From assembly GCA_948099385.1 (NCBI GenBank), contig CANUEZ040000199.1, positions 2,986,001-3,050,000 on the forward strand: a DNA stretch of 64,000 nucleotides, read 5' to 3'. Positions within the stretch are counted from its first letter, which is position 1. Each line of letters begins with the position of its first letter. This DNA comes from Fasciola hepatica (lineage: Eukaryota; Platyhelminthes; Trematoda; Plagiorchiida; Fasciolidae). Made by a program: the position numbers and the translations under genes. Shown in pieces: positions 11,630-28,300 of this stretch. The notes beneath the pieces were generated by a model. It saw nothing but the letters and a program-made list of their open reading frames with translations, made no database searches and had not been told where the DNA came from.

Positions 11630-14367
11630 CTAGGGCAACAGGGTGTCCTCGCTAGAAATCTTCACACTTTCAAAACAGATGTATGTTGTGTCTTTGCGAC
11701 GCGCATACAAGACCCCACTTCTGCGATCACGTTTCGCGCCTTAGATACAGCCTCAGTCTCTCGCTCCACTCTTCGCGTGTCGGGCGATTCGGTGTCTAAT
11801 GCTCGTGGTCCGGTTGGAGTTGGGATGGCTTTGAGTATGGGAGTTGAGTGAGCACTGCTACACTAACTTCCAACCAGCAGTCGTTTGTGTGCAGTTCGGT
11901 TGAACAGTTCTGTTCGTGTCAACAGCAACAAACTGGAACGTTGATGCTTGTTTGTCGTGTGTGTATGCACCCACTGGCTGCAGTTCCTCCGAGACCAAGG
12001 ACGAATTCTAAAAGGATTTGTCTCAGCTGCTTCGAAGCGCACGTTCAACGGACGTGGTGGTTATTGCTGGGGACTTCAATGCCCAAGTCGGACGTTTGGG
12101 AGATTCCGAAAGGCATATTGGAGGCCCATTTGCTATACCAGCCGATCGTACCGACAATGGCGATCGTCTGATTTAGCTGTGTTTTGACCACAGATTGTTT
12201 CTGGCAAATACGAACTTTTGCCATGAGAAGCGGCATAGACTAACATGGCGTCCTTCTTCGTCTTCACAACGTTGAACTCAGATTGACCATGTCGTGATTG
12301 GTCCCCGCCAGTGTGGATTAACTGAAGACTGTCGTTTATTTTGGTCTAGGCCAGTGATCTCAGATCACGCCTTGGTACGTGCTCGCTTCTGTTTACGTCT
12401 TATCCATGGTCGCACCATAGTAAATGCCACGCTTCCCGCGCATTTGTTTTTGGATGATAACCAGCTATACCACTTCCAAACCGAACTGTCTACGCAGTTG
12501 TCGATGCAGCCGGATGTTCAGAACCCAAATGAAAGTGGGAAACAGATTAAGGAAGCCTCGTTTGCCGCTTTGAATACCATCCAGGACTCTAGTTCAAGTC
12601 GGTCTCACAAACGACGGACATCTTCGACATCAGTTGCTCTGTTTGGATTCTCGTAAATCCGTCCCTCTGGATGCCACATTCAATGAAGTGCGCAAACCCC
12701 TGAGAAAACAACTGACCAGGAGAATGAAAATTGATCGTGAACAGTGGTGGGTTGCGAAATGTAGGAAAATGAAAAAGGCTGCGTCCATCAGGATTGTTCA
12801 AACTTTTCCGTTTGATTAGAGGCACCGGTCGACGGAAGCCCCGTGTAAGTGAGTTATTCAAGGGATCCGACGGCTCATTGATTCACTCTCAAGGACGTCG
12901 TCTGGAGCGTTGGAAGGGGCATTTTAAGGAACAATTCAGTTGCCTCACTTCTACATTAGATCTTCCGAATATATCTGCCAGAGAAACGATGCTGGTGAAT
13001 ATAGCACCTCCATCAGAGATAAAGATTATGTGGGAGGTAGGTTTCTTAAAAGGGTACAAAGCCGCCGGAATGAGTAGATCGTCTCCATTTTTTCTTCAAG
13101 GATGGAGGTGAAGCTTTGATTTCGGAGTTAACAAAACTCCGCCAGGTTATTTGCTATCGGTGATCGTGCTGATTTATAAGGTGACAGGTCCTCCGGTGAA
13201 AACCATAAAGGAATCAGCTTGATAAGTATCGCGTCTAAACTGCTCACCGGGCTTAATCACCACCGATTATCCAGGGCCCGCGAAATGTGTACGCGTGAGA
13301 ATCCAGCCCGTTTCAGACCCAACAGTGGTTGCATTGACCACATCTTTACTCTTCGACAAACCTTAGAGTACAGACACATCTTCCGTAGGTCAACAATTTC
13401 TGTCTTTCTTGGTCTGAAAGCAGCGTTAGATTCAGTCGACCGCACAGTTCTCTGGCGCTGCCTCTCACTGAACGGTGTACCAGACGACCTTATTTCTCTC
13501 TTCCAATGCTTGTATGCGAACAGCCAAATTCGCGTTCGTGCTTACAGTCATCTTTCACCCGAGTTCATCACGGAAAGTGATGTTCGTCAGGATTGCCTCA
13601 TTCAGCTTTTCCTCTTCAATTTTGTAGTTGGACTGATTCTTGAGGTACACCTATCCTCGTGTGGGAATTGTGGCATCGATTTTTGCTCAGGCAGTAGACT
13701 GTCTGGCCTGGAATAGGCGGACAGTATTGTTCTTCTGAGTGAAAATCCAGATAAGTTGCAAGCTCTCTCAGATAGACTTAACAACAGTGTAGGAATGTTT
13801 GGGATGCGTTTTGCCCCTTCAAAGTGCAAAATGCTGTTGCAGGACTGGGTTGGCTTAACACCAAACCTCTTCTTGGCGGGGGAAACTCTAGCTGAAGTGG
13901 ATAGATTTGCTTACCTGGGAAGTTACATTTCACCAGGTGGACAAACATCAGATGAAGCGTCATCGCGCACACAGAAGGTGCGTTTGCTTTTTGCCAAACT
14001 CCATCATCTGTGGCGCCGGCGTGACATTCGGTTATCTGTTAAGGGCAAGTGTACAATGCGGTGGTCAGGTTCGTTCTTTTATACGACTCAGAAACATGGC
14101 CATTAAGAAAAGATGATATGTGAAGACTGCCGGTGTTCGAGCATCGATGTCTCCGTAGAGTTGCCCGAGCATGGTGGGAAAATCGTATCAGCAATGCTGA
14201 CGTTAGGCGTAACGTTTTGGGAACCGGAGGTCAGTCTCTGGATCAAGTACTGAATCTAAGTACATCACGGTTCCTGGGATATGTGTTACGTATGCCCACT
14301 GATAGACTTCCTCAGCGTAAGCTGTTCTCCGAGGCAGGTACTGGTTGGAAGGTAGGTCGAGGAGGTG
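11630..14367 (+). pseudogene. RTE-4 endonuclease-reverse transcriptase, decayed
   Basis: An older RTE copy covering most of the polyprotein. Endonuclease pieces are DVCCVFATRIQD, YAPTGCSS, IAGDFNAQVGRL, TDNGDRL followed by a stop, QIDHVVIG and SDHALVRARF. RT pieces run from 12794: GCIDHIFTLRQTLE, VFLGLKAALDSVDR (motif A with AAL for AAF), SDVRQDCLIQLFLFNF (QGCP changed) and, at 13708-13726, LE-stop-ADSI where LEYADDI is expected. The C-terminal segment GMRFAPSKCKMLLQDW and LHHLWRRRDIRL follows. The catalytic box is therefore destroyed twice over. The element is cut at about 14367 by the insertion of RTE-1 copy B. Confidence 0.8.
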
Positions 14368-17104
14368 CCACTGATAACACGCTCAATACTTGCAACGGTT
14401 CACTGTCAATAAGTGTCGGGAATAATCATCCATCTGGCATCTCACATTTGCTCAAGCCTCGTTAGCCTCGGAATCTCGGCTCCTTCAGCGTGCGTACACT
14501 CATGCAAGCCGATCAGCAGGCGTGCCTAGCCCTCACATTAGATTCTCTGAAGATTGATGTCTGCTGCGTAAGTGAAACACGTACCCAGGATTCGAGCACT
14601 GTAATTCAAACAACTGCTCCTGGTACCTCATCGACGTATTTTCTGCGCACTTCAGGAGACGAAGCAGCTAGAGCTGTGGGTCTACAAGGCGTAGGAATAG
14701 TCTTGACCGACAAGCCTTAGGCTGCGCTCTTAGGCTAGACCTGTCATCATCATCGTACAGCGTTAAACAGTAGGGAAGCCTCACTGACCACTGCCTTTCA
14801 CATCATGTTAACAGTCGTTCATGGGCTGTGAGACTCTAGAGGTCAGTTGGCGTTCAAAAAGATATTCGTGCTAAGCGAAACTCGTTTGTGATCTCGGCGT
14901 ACGCCCCAACGGTCTGCAGCTCTGACACGCAGAAACATGAATTCTATGATGAACTTGCCACTCTCGTTCGCAGCAGTAAAGGTTCTGACATTGTAGTGCT
15001 TGCTGGCGACTTCAATGCACAAGTTGGCAAACTTAGTGTGTCAGAAGCCTGTTTAGGTGGGCGTTGTGCTCTACCCGCTGAGCGCACAGATAACGGGGAT
15101 AGGCTTCTCCAATTTTGTGCAGACAATCGATTGTTCTTGTCGAGCACCAGTTTCCGACACAGCTCTTGTCGCAAAGAGACATGGCGCTCTAACTCTACAG
15201 GTACTCTAAGCCAGATTGATCATATCGCCGTTAGCTACCTGTGGTGCAGTTCTGTTCAGAACTGTAGATCTTACTGGTCCACGTACGTAGAGTCAGACCA
15301 TGCATTTGTTCCAATGCGATTACCTCTCCAACTCCATGGTCATCGTCACAAACCGCAAACCGGGTTAGCCATGCAACGTTTGCCTGATCCAGAAGTACGC
15401 GCCCGGTATGAGCAGAAGTTAGCACATGAGCTACGATCTACAACGAAAAGTAATGTAGATGAGCATTGGGCCAACATCAAACAGGCAATGCACGTGGCAG
15501 CAGGTTTCGCCTATAGTCCCAGATCCGATGACTATCGAAGACACTGGATTTCGCCAAGTTCGTTGAGTATGAAGGAGCAAAAGCGTCATCTATCGAACTG
15601 TGGGGAGATGAATAAGATACGAAGATATCTACAAGGGCAAGTTACGAAAAGCCTCAATATGGATCGCCAAAATTGGTGGCTCAGGGTAGCCCAGGAAATG
15701 AAAACAGCGGCATCTTCGGATAGCAGTCAGACGGTTCAGACTCATCCGTGACAATCCTGGACATAAAACCCCGTTAAGTGAAAGGACATGCGATGGAAAT
15801 GGCTAGCTCATTCAGTTGACCGGACGGCGCCCCAGAAGTTCGTGAATCTACTGAGGTCATTGTATTCTCATACTTCTGACCACGTAAGGGTTTACGGTGA
15901 ACTATCCAGTCGGTTCGAAACGACGAGTAATGTTCGGCAAGGATGTTCAATTTATCCATTCTTGTTTAACTTCGTCGTGGGTGAAATAATGGAGAATGTC
16001 TTGAGAGATCTCCAGGATATGGAAGTCGAACTAGGAAATAGTGAGAAGCTGTGTGACTTAGATTACACAGACGATGTTGTCTGCCTGTTCGAATCCACGG
16101 AACACGCGCAACCTACACTGGATAGGCTCGCGAGAGCTGTAGCTCTATTCGGCATGCACTTTGCCACTTCAAAGTATACAGTGATGTTACAAGACTGAAC
16201 GTCAACGATTCCGAGCATGATGCTCGATGGTAAGGTGCTGGCAATTGTCGATCGCTTCACCTACCTCGGAAGCAGCGTGACGACGGATGGTAGCACATTA
16301 GTACGGGTGAGCACGCGCATATCCAATGCTCAAGCGGCATACGCTGAACTGAAGCACTTGCTGCGCCGATCCGATATTTCACTGAAGTTGAAAGATAGTG
16401 TGTACTGTGCCGTGGTGCATTCAGTTTTGTTGTATGGTTGCGAGACTTGGAGTCTGTGTGCTGAAGATATTCGTCGTCTTGAGGTTTTCGACCATCGATG
16501 TTTGCGTGGTACCGCTAAGATTGGATGGAATGATCGAGTAGACAGCGCTGAGGACAAATGGAGTATTCGGTACCAGTTCAATGAGTTTTCTATCACAACG
16601 TATTCAGCCCAGTAGACTTCGTTGGTTGGGGCACGTGTTATGTATGGCAAATATAGGTCTACCTTACCGTGTCCTGTTTTCCATTCCTCCTAGGGAGAGA
16701 AAGAAGCCGCGTGGAGGTCAACAGATGATGTGGAAACAGGGAATGAGAAAATGTATGGGGAACTTGGGTAAAGTAGGTGCTTCACGTCTTCGTGGTTGGG
16801 GTCCAAACGATCCGTCAACCAGTTGATTGGAGACACTGAAGGATATGGCAATGAACCGTGGACTGTGGAGAGCGTAATATCATTTTATGTCTAATCAGAA
16901 TGATTGACCAATTTACGTGTGTACAGTTACACTGTTTATTCAGTGTGTTGGTTACCAGGGCGTAGTTTCCTTTTCCCACGTGCGTAGGTCCACTCCCTGT
17001 CCATTTCGTGTATTCACACTTTCTAATTCAACGTGCAACATGTTGAGAAAGGCAGTGGTCAATAGGGCGTGGCCTGTTGTTTACCGTTGTGCGATGATGA
17101 TGAA
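14368..17104 (+). pseudogene. RTE-1 copy B, defective lineage
   Basis: A 5'-truncated RTE-1 inserted into RTE-4. The endonuclease half is good (ISAYAPTVCSS, VLAGDFNAQVGKL, SQIDHIAVSY, ESDHAFVPM) but is broken by TAG near 14718 and a small insertion at 14744-14807. At about 15800 roughly 590 bp are missing relative to copy 2, removing the region between the linker and RT motif A. After that it carries the same 11-codon deletion, the same TGA in place of the QDW tryptophan (16195-16197) and the same C-terminal frameshift as copy A. The YADD box reads YTDD. The 3' untranslated region ends in GATGATGATG at about 17104. Confidence 0.85.
14744..14807 (-). mobile_element. 64-bp RTE-1 3' terminus inserted in antisense
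   Basis: Between the CCTG of the RTE-1 B endonuclease frame (14743) and its continuation TTAACAGTCG (14808) lies a short block that starts with TCATCATCATCG. It matches the last bases of RTE-1 in reverse, as at 17318-17400 and 6606-6680. Copies 1 and 2 have no such block here, so it is an extremely truncated insertion. Confidence 0.8.

Positions 17105-20831
<3,727 letters not shown>

Positions 20832-20887
<56 letters not shown>
20832..20887. repeat. (AT)n tract
   Basis: About 56 bp of AT repeat between the truncated 5' end of RTE-1 copy 1 and the 3' end of Penelope copy B. Confidence 0.95.
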
Positions 20888-20889
<2 letters not shown>

Positions 20890-21296
20890 GGAACACGAAT
20901 ATCGAACAAGCTTGTTTTCGGTAACATCATCCTCGTGGTCAACACAGCTCCATTCATAGATCAGATACGCATAATTTATGAAGTGTCTGTGTGCTAGAAT
21001 GTGATTGGGTAGTTATCAAAATTGGTGTTGCGTAGTTGGGCAAGATAGGAGGGGAAATGTTGTTGTTCTGTGGACTGTTTTGAAAGCGTCTTGTTTTACG
21101 TGATGGTCACCGTCCTCAAATTGCACCACAATTGTACCGGTGGTGGATTTTCTGTTTGCGGTCTTCAGTCATGCTGGTTTATGCTCTTTGATCCAATGCA
21201 ATAATTGCCGCGTTGTTCTATCTCTATAGCTTACCGAACACCAGCAAAGAAGCGAATAGGATAGCATGTATGAGGCGAGGATAAGTAATCTGTCGA
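20888..21296 (-). mobile_element. Penelope-like element PLE-B, 3' end
   Basis: Reverse-oriented relative of the sequence at 370-752: the end of the GIY-YIG region (AGCTATAGAGATAGAACAAC block) and the full 3' untranslated region, ending CGATATTCGTGTTCCCG and then (AT)n. It is a short 5'-truncated copy. The equivalent of the mutated YRDRTTR core is retained, so the mutation is shared with PLE-A rather than private. Confidence 0.75.
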
Positions 21297-23379
21297 GGAG
21301 TCTAGAGACAAACAACTAACAGAAGTCACAGTTGTAATTCATTTGTGGACTCTTCAATGAGGAGTATCCATTCACACTCTTGGCGATTCAAATTAGGTCC
21401 TAGTGAAAAATATGATGAAGTGTACAAGCACGAAGATCAGTGGGCAGAGAAGTACCGGGTACGCACACGCGATGAGCAGCAACAACCCCGAACTCGGTCG
21501 CGTGCTTCCGAGAAAATTGGTCCACCCATTCATATTGGGGGACAAAAATGTGCATGCACCCTGGGGAGGTGGAATTTCTCAACGTGCTACTAAAAACATG
21601 GTTAGTAGGCAAAGTGAAGCAAATGCCACAAAGTAAATAATAAAGTCGGTTAGAAAAGTTCACGCGGAAATTCCATGATAGAGAAGCAAATTGGTGGGCC
21701 TGATCGGTATTTGATGTCGAATAATGGTTCTGGGCTCCAAACTGACCCTAAACAAAGAGTCCATAGATGATATATTCCTTTTAAGTATACGGGGTACTAA
21801 TGAAGATGAAGTGTGATCACGTCAGCGGTCCAGACGGGTTGTCGCCAAGGATGAAAACTGAACCTGCGCTCATTTCCTCCCCAGCGTTGACGTTTATTCC
21901 ATCGGATATTTTCCGTTAAAATATCCTGGATTATGCTAGAATGGCATCCATGATCCCAGTGCATGCTCATTGCCTGGAAGATATACCGTGGAATCTAATA
22001 ATCTGGACTTGTGTTCAGAGTCTGTTATTGCATCGAACAGCCTATCAGATAAGAAAAACTGGTCAACTTGCTATCGTTATCTGAGTGTCTCACTTCATTT
22101 CAATATATGCCACACACTATTTTATTTTTCATTCTGTAAGATACGTAAAGCCGCCAGTATTTGTAGTCGAAACTGTAATTATGCATTCGTATGTGTGAGG
22201 AGAAAAAAAACTTCCAAATATACTAGGTGTACACGATAGCTCGCCGTCTACCAGAGGTCATTTATTTGACCGCCTGACTAATGACGGATAATCAACACGT
22301 GGTCAAGGCCACAACCTCTTACCTACTTTCAACGACAGAAGCTCTTCAGGATAGCATCCCATCACTCTGTTTCTATCCCAAATATACTATTCTTTTTAGG
22401 GTCTATTTTTAGACTTCAGTGAATAACTTATTCACCGATCTATTTCCTTTCATCATTTATTTGTAATCCACCATCTAAAAGCTACATGTTCGAATCATTT
22501 GCGTATCGTGTCAACCTTTTACGTGGTTCATCGTAAGGCATTTCTCATCATGCCTAAAAAGAACGTGATCCACAACATCCAACAAATCTGATTGATAGTT
22601 AACACCAGTACAATCATGAAATTTGTGGTGCACTCCTTCAGACTGAATATAAACCTTTGATGGGGTGAGTCTAATCTGCCAGTGGACACAAGATAGTTTC
22701 TGAAGTGCAACAGAAGTGACCAGTTGCCGTCAGAGTACTGGTACAAAAACTAACACTACTAAGGATTGACCAAAAAATGAAAGAGGACTGTGAAGCAATA
22801 CTTGTGAGGGATCTATGAAGGGGGACATATTACTGGCTGGGAAAATAGTGTTTTGGCACTGCATATGTCTTAGGTGGATGATGAATATATCCTCAGTCTC
22901 GCTAATAGGAGCGAATCATCCAGATCCGCACCATGTTTCCCGTTACAGTAGGTGGCCATTGCTGAACCCGTATCGTGCAGCGTGTCCACACAGACATTCA
23001 TGAAATCTACAGTGATGCATCGACCACGCTTTTCGAAAGACATGATGATAACTTTTTCTTATCATGTGGCGACGTAAATAAAGCTAGATCAAGGCTATCA
23101 CCACCGTATATGATCAAGCAATCTCTGCTTTACGTGATGACGGACATAGACAAAGCTGAATGAACGCATTTAATTTTAGGCAACCGCACACATTCACCTT
23201 TAGGCATCATTGGTTTCCCGGCCATACATACTCACACTTTCCGGTGCACGATACTCTTCCAGGGACTGGGTTCACCCAGCTATCCCTAAGACTATCTCAA
23301 ACGCGTATTCACGCACCCACAAATTCACACATCACGACAATCTCGAGTGAGAAATACCAAACCCAAGCGGTAATAAACT
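21297..23379. other. Unassigned DNA
   Basis: No element or gene was recognised. A minus-strand open stretch of about 60 codons (22506-22700, containing VHWQIRLTPSKVYIQSEG) is the best coding-like segment, but it has no family match that I can name and no clear splice sites. Confidence 0.35.
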
Positions 23380-23864
23380 TGAATAGCAATTGGACGTATT
23401 TAATTGTGAAATGGGTAATCAAGTCGTTTTGGCCTGTAAAAAGTACGGAAAGGCAGTTACGTCATCAAATGGCTAAACACCTTCCAGCGTGGTTTCAGAA
23501 GACAACGAACAGCAAATTCACCACGTTGGATCGTCAAACGATCAAAGGTCAATCAGGTCACCAATTGCTCAATATCATTTCGAGACCAAGCATTGTCATC
23601 GCAAATCGGGCAACAAAGTGATCTACTCAAGCGCGATTAGCAAACTATCGTTCACGGAGAACGATATACCGGTTATTCTAAGAATCAGAGAACGATTACT
23701 TCTTGAAAGCCAGAACAACTTGATTACTCATTTCATAATTAACTAAGTCTTATTGTGATTCAGATTTATTACCGTTTGGGTTTGTTAGTTTTCATTCGAG
23801 ATAGTTGTGGTGTGTGTATTTGTGGGTGCATAAATGCATGTGTGTATGCTGACTGCAACACACG

Positions 23865-23867
<3 letters not shown>
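23380..23867 (+). pseudogene. Penelope-like element PLE-C, GIY-YIG end
   Basis: Two overlapping frames together give the tail of a Penelope-like GIY-YIG protein: RQLRHQMAKHLPAWF (compare RQLSHWTKEHKPA in PLE-A), then HVGSSNDQRSIRSPIAQ and a C-terminal segment with LSFTENDIPVILRIRERLLL. A frameshift near 23490-23510 separates them. The 3' region runs to 23867 and, like PLE-A and PLE-B, stops at a TA repeat. It is a different subfamily from PLE-A/B. Confidence 0.5.

Positions 23868-23953
<86 letters not shown>
23868..23953. repeat. (AT)n tract
   Basis: About 86 bp of uninterrupted AT repeat, the longest in the window, at the 3' end of the PLE-C remnant. The DNA from 23954 to about 24600 is not assigned. 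Confidence 0.95.
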
Positions 23954-23958
<5 letters not shown>

Positions 23959-24599
23959 CAAACTTCAGGTTCCTAACTACAGTTTCATACAAAAAATGGT
24001 GTAGCACGGCAAGTTCGACTTACCCGCTGTCTGACTTGGACACAGGCGTTCCAGTAATCTTTTGCGGCCGTCCGGGTACAATCAGAACATTGTTGGCTGT
24101 GAACAACGAACTCAATCAGAATTTCTTGTGCCACCATATCACCCGTGGGTAGCTCACCGTGCACAGTAATCTGAGTAAAAAGGACCGGAAAGCAGCGATG
24201 ACGTTAGCAAAGAGGAGACAGGACAAAATACTCAAAACAACATAACAAAGTCTAAAACGGAGTAAAACTGACAAAAACACGAGTGCAGATAACCCACACC
24301 ATTTCATTGAAAAGACAGTGGGGAACACTGTGCAGCTGCGGTACACACCACGGACATCTCTAAGAGACGGCTCAATCACATGTGACGGGAAAAGATGACT
24401 GGTGAGGAATGAATGTTTCACTATATTAATGTCATCAGATCTACAAAGTTTGCCAGCAGGAAAATCAGCGTAGGTGAAAACAGGGTGGTATAATTTCCAA
24501 AACGGAAGTGATGTAATTAAACTATTCTCGCCGAGCAAATATGCAAGTCTACAATGGACGGAACGTATTTCATGTTTTCAAGAAATGACTCTAATATCA

Positions 24600-27050
24600 A
24601 CGAGAATCGGCCATTACGACTCTGATATTTAAGGAGCAAAGTCATTATCATCCGCATCCACATCCGCACCGTTGGCTTCAGCCGTGAGCCACATCCTTCA
24701 TCATCTCCAGCCAACTGCAATCCCCACAATTTGGCACCAACTGAGACCAATCATGATATCAACTTCCTCCTAGTCGTAAGAAAATTCATAATTTGATTAC
24801 CGGGTCACTTTTTTCCAGTTATATCCAGCATGGGCGAATACAGTGCGAAATGGCCGAAGATGGGAAGGAAAACCCTAAACATGGCCGCTCCATCGAAGCC
24901 GGTGTAGAGTACATATTTCGTCTAGTGTGGCTATCCGTACTCAATGCACGACTACCAACCAAGTCGTTGCTCCCTTGATGTTCACACCAGACGTTAGCAG
25001 TTCTTCGGAGATATCGGTGGTCGAATATGATGTCATCAGTATTCCTCAGCGCAGAGCGGCCAGGATTCAAAGACGTAGAGTAAAACGATTCGCACTGTGG
25101 CACAGAAGATTTATGCTTTAAAAGAGAAACGGACGTCGTGACGACACCACAAATGTTGCATATTGACGAAAGCCGGTCTGATCTTCGCTAAGTGTAATGT
25201 GATCCTCCCCGGAAAGCATCTCCAACTGTAAGGAAGCTCCCGAGATACTAAAAGCCATTGTCTAATTCTAACCGTTCACTACAAAAGATAACTGTGGACG
25301 TAGGCGCGGGATTGTCAGTTCTGTAAACGTACTTTGCACTTTTGTGTAGCAAGGCGAGCATGACATCTGGACGCCACAAGTGTCAAACGGCTCAAAACGT
25401 GTTGTACTGCCTGTCCAACCCACATCGAGTGATTTCTCACGTGACTGGGAGATGGAACAGTTTGCGAGAGATCCTCGCAGTGGCGGCGCGTTCCATCTCT
25501 GATGAAGGTTGCGACTACCTGAGTCGAATTCACGTCACGTTAAGAACCTTAGTTCGTTATGCTCGTTTCTGGCCGGGAATGACCTGAGAACGTCGACAAG
25601 GACCAGAGATTCATATTCATACGGCGCGACGATACAAGTCACAACCCACAAGCCCAGTGGAATGTAGAGCATTACTGATAAGTGACCAGAACTGGTTGGT
25701 GTTATCGGATGGATATTACAGCATGTTATCAGTCGGATGAATGAGCTGGTTGGTCAAAATTGTCAGTCTAACCAGCATCACATCAGGTGTCTTGGGTGCC
25801 CATCGGAGCACGCGGACAACTCAACACACACCAAAGTGCGGTCGGAGTTCGCGGAAATATGCCAGTATGATCAGTACCTTTGTATACAAACCTGCCATTT
25901 TTGGATTATGGGTGATCTGCGTTCATTGCTGACCGGAAAATAGGGGACTCCAGGTGGCTTGCCGGCGATTAGAGCGTCTGAAATTTGTGCTGGCGAGAAA
26001 CAGACGATGGTCGGAGCTCAGAGTCAAAAACTGCTCCCCGTTCTCTGAACGATAGGAATTTAGACCAAAAAAGGGTCCTAAATGCGCCTCGTTCGATGAC
26101 AGTCAACTTACTCCAGCACTCATATCTATGACCAAAATCATGATATCTGCCCGATTTAACCTACGTGAGACACCCTGCAGTTTTTGGTAAGAGTTATCTT
26201 TGATTGTATCTAGGCTGCAATCGGTGGGTGCATATGCTGAGACAAAAAAACAGACTGCGTTTATCGAGACGGCGGCGGTAAATTTTGCGCAAATTTTCAA
26301 GTCTCCCTGTACATACCCGAATGTTGACTGGGATCTAGTCTGGCAGCGCAACTTCAGTCCCCTCACTGAGAGTCACGCATATGCCAGCAAGACCAGAAAC
26401 AGCAGCCTCAGGGTCTCTATAAAAAAGTGGGACTTCAGAGAAGGACGAGATGGGACATCAACTGAATCATGGATCCGAAGTGTTTAATACCAGTCTCCCG
26501 AATGCAAAAACGTCGATGGCTACGGAGCAAAGTGTGTGGGCTAAACATGTCTGTTTCTCTGTACGCATCAGATTTCGCACGCTGAACGTGCCTGGTATGA
26601 GTGCGCATCCGCAGGCGGCAGCGAGTTCCGTGAGACTTAGAAGCTAGTTGCAGAAGGGAGAGAAAGAATATGGTCAGGATTTACATCGGAAGCACTGTAG
26701 CCACTACGGACGGCCGAAGCATCCGTCGGGTACGAAAAAGAAACTACGAGAAAGGGAGGGAGAAATGAACCAGATGATGTGAAACTAAGTTGTTTTGTAC
26801 GGTGTAAAAGAGCGATCGTGTGTGCATGGAAGAACAGCCAATCATGACAGTGGTAGAATTTATGGCTATATGCATTAAGGACTGTTGTACTACTCGGTCG
26901 ACCACTTCAGATTACGCCCTTTTTATTTGAGGGTGCACCTCTATCCTTTGCCTGTTTTCAAAGGCAGCAGCGCTTGGGCAGATGAGCCGATGGTCAATTG
27001 TATCGTTCTAGAAAAATTGTCGGGCAAACGGAACACGATGAAGAATTGTA
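24600..27050 (-). pseudogene. RTE-3 copy, old and fragmented
   Basis: On the minus strand from right to left: a leader at 26905-27010 like those at 0.9 and 8.7 kb; endonuclease pieces (VSAYAPTDCSLDTIKDNSYQ, ADIMILVIDMSAGVS where AGDxNAxVG is expected, LGPFFGLNSYRSENGEQF); RT end pieces around 25315-25530 (CKVRLQN); the C-terminal segment DHRYLRRTANVWCEHQGSN at 24990-25060; and a last piece WGLQLAGDDEG near 24700. Stops and frameshifts are frequent and the RT palm is mostly lost. It is related to the remnant at 9.4-10.65 kb. Confidence 0.65.
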
Positions 27051-27599
27051 GCCTCATCTAGCGACAAGCCACACTCGGCACATCACTGCTGTCCACTGAT
27101 TCGTGGCGCCCTAGAGACCGGATAACGCTAATCAAGGGGGAAAACCACCATCACATTTCTAAATTGATCAACACACTCATAGCGCCAGACCATTATCAGT
27201 GAATTTTGACCTGTATTACTTGTTCAAACCAAATTTTGATGTTCATCTTCGCATCCTTTCGTGTGATATCTCTTGTGTCAGCTTTTCGTGCGCTGTTTTC
27301 AGCAAAATCTGCAGTAAAGTAAATCAGACAGTGACACATACTGAAGACAGATTTTAGACTTAGGCACAGCACGTTCTATGGATCAAATTATTTAACTGCT
27401 CAAAAGTCTAACTTAGATTATCATAGAAAATACACGGAAACGCTAACCAACGAACTAAGCTTTTTTCGGTTGATTTTCACGAGGTATAGTGCAATAAAGG
27501 GAGAATACTGAAACCAATGTCAGCTTGGTAAATATATCATTTATTTTGTGGTTCAACCAGTGGATGATTCTTCATTGGTTTAAATATATAATTACATAT

Positions 27600-28080
27600 A
27601 TTTACACCAACTTGAGATCAAGCAAGGTTCCAACCCAACAAGAACAATCACAAAATAGGGGAAGGGGCGTACAATAAAATAAAACAGACCGTGAGTGAGA
27701 GAGGAAAAATGCTGATTTTTTGGCTTTTCCCCGTACAACTTTTGCTTTTGTTTTTGTCAACTTGTTTGTCAGAATGACCTTTTTGTGGTCACAGGGCACG
27801 AGAGTCCGACAGACAGACCGCACAGTATTCGTGCCAAACTTCTATTCTTAGCCACGTCCCTCAACATCTCTAACCAACGACGATCCTCATCCCTCGGGCC
27901 CCAACCACGGAGGTGGGGTGCTCCAACCGAAGCCAATGCTGATGCTAGATTGTTCATACCTCTACGCCAAGTCATAACCTGACCGCCGCTTCGCTTCTTC
28001 CAGCTTTGTCCAGTACGTGCAAATAGAGCACGGAAAGGTAGATGAGGGGCAGGCATTCGTGATGGTCGTCAAGTGATTCG
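27600..28080 (-). pseudogene. RTE 3'-end fragment (RTE-4-like C-terminus)
   Basis: The frame at 27769-28056 encodes the polyprotein C-terminus: MPAPHLPFRALFARTG, then KKRSGGQVMTWRRGM and VGAPHLRGWGPRDEDRRWLE, matching the RTE-4 style (MPTDRLPQRKLFSEAG at 14295) better than RTE-1. The 3' untranslated part runs left to an AT-rich end at about 27600. DNA from 27050 to 27600 is unassigned. Confidence 0.7.
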
Positions 28081-28184
28081 AAGCGTTTACCTCCTCGGTC
28101 AGTCGTTCGAATTCCGCCACTGAGGACCACCTCAGCGGCAGATAGCAATCTACTGCCGCCCGGCTTGTTAGCATGCCTGGTCTA

Positions 28185-28300
28185 TCGAGACCTTATGTAG
28201 TTCTCCACGCTAAGTCCCTCGGTCAGTTTTCCAGTTATTTCTAATAGTGCAGTGGGCTATTAGAGCTGCACGCATGCGCAAACATATCCAGTTCAGGCGG
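28185..28300. repeat. Short dispersed repeat R1, copy 3
   Basis: Shares GACCTTATGTAGTTCTCCA and AATAGTGCAGTGGGCTATT with the repeats at 6303 and 10935. The next 400 bp (28301-28700) hold nothing recognised. Confidence 0.45.

Noticed and set aside
22506..22700. Possible host exon (VHWQIRLTPSKVYIQSEG frame)
   Set aside because: There is no recognisable family, no clear splice sites and no neighbour exon.
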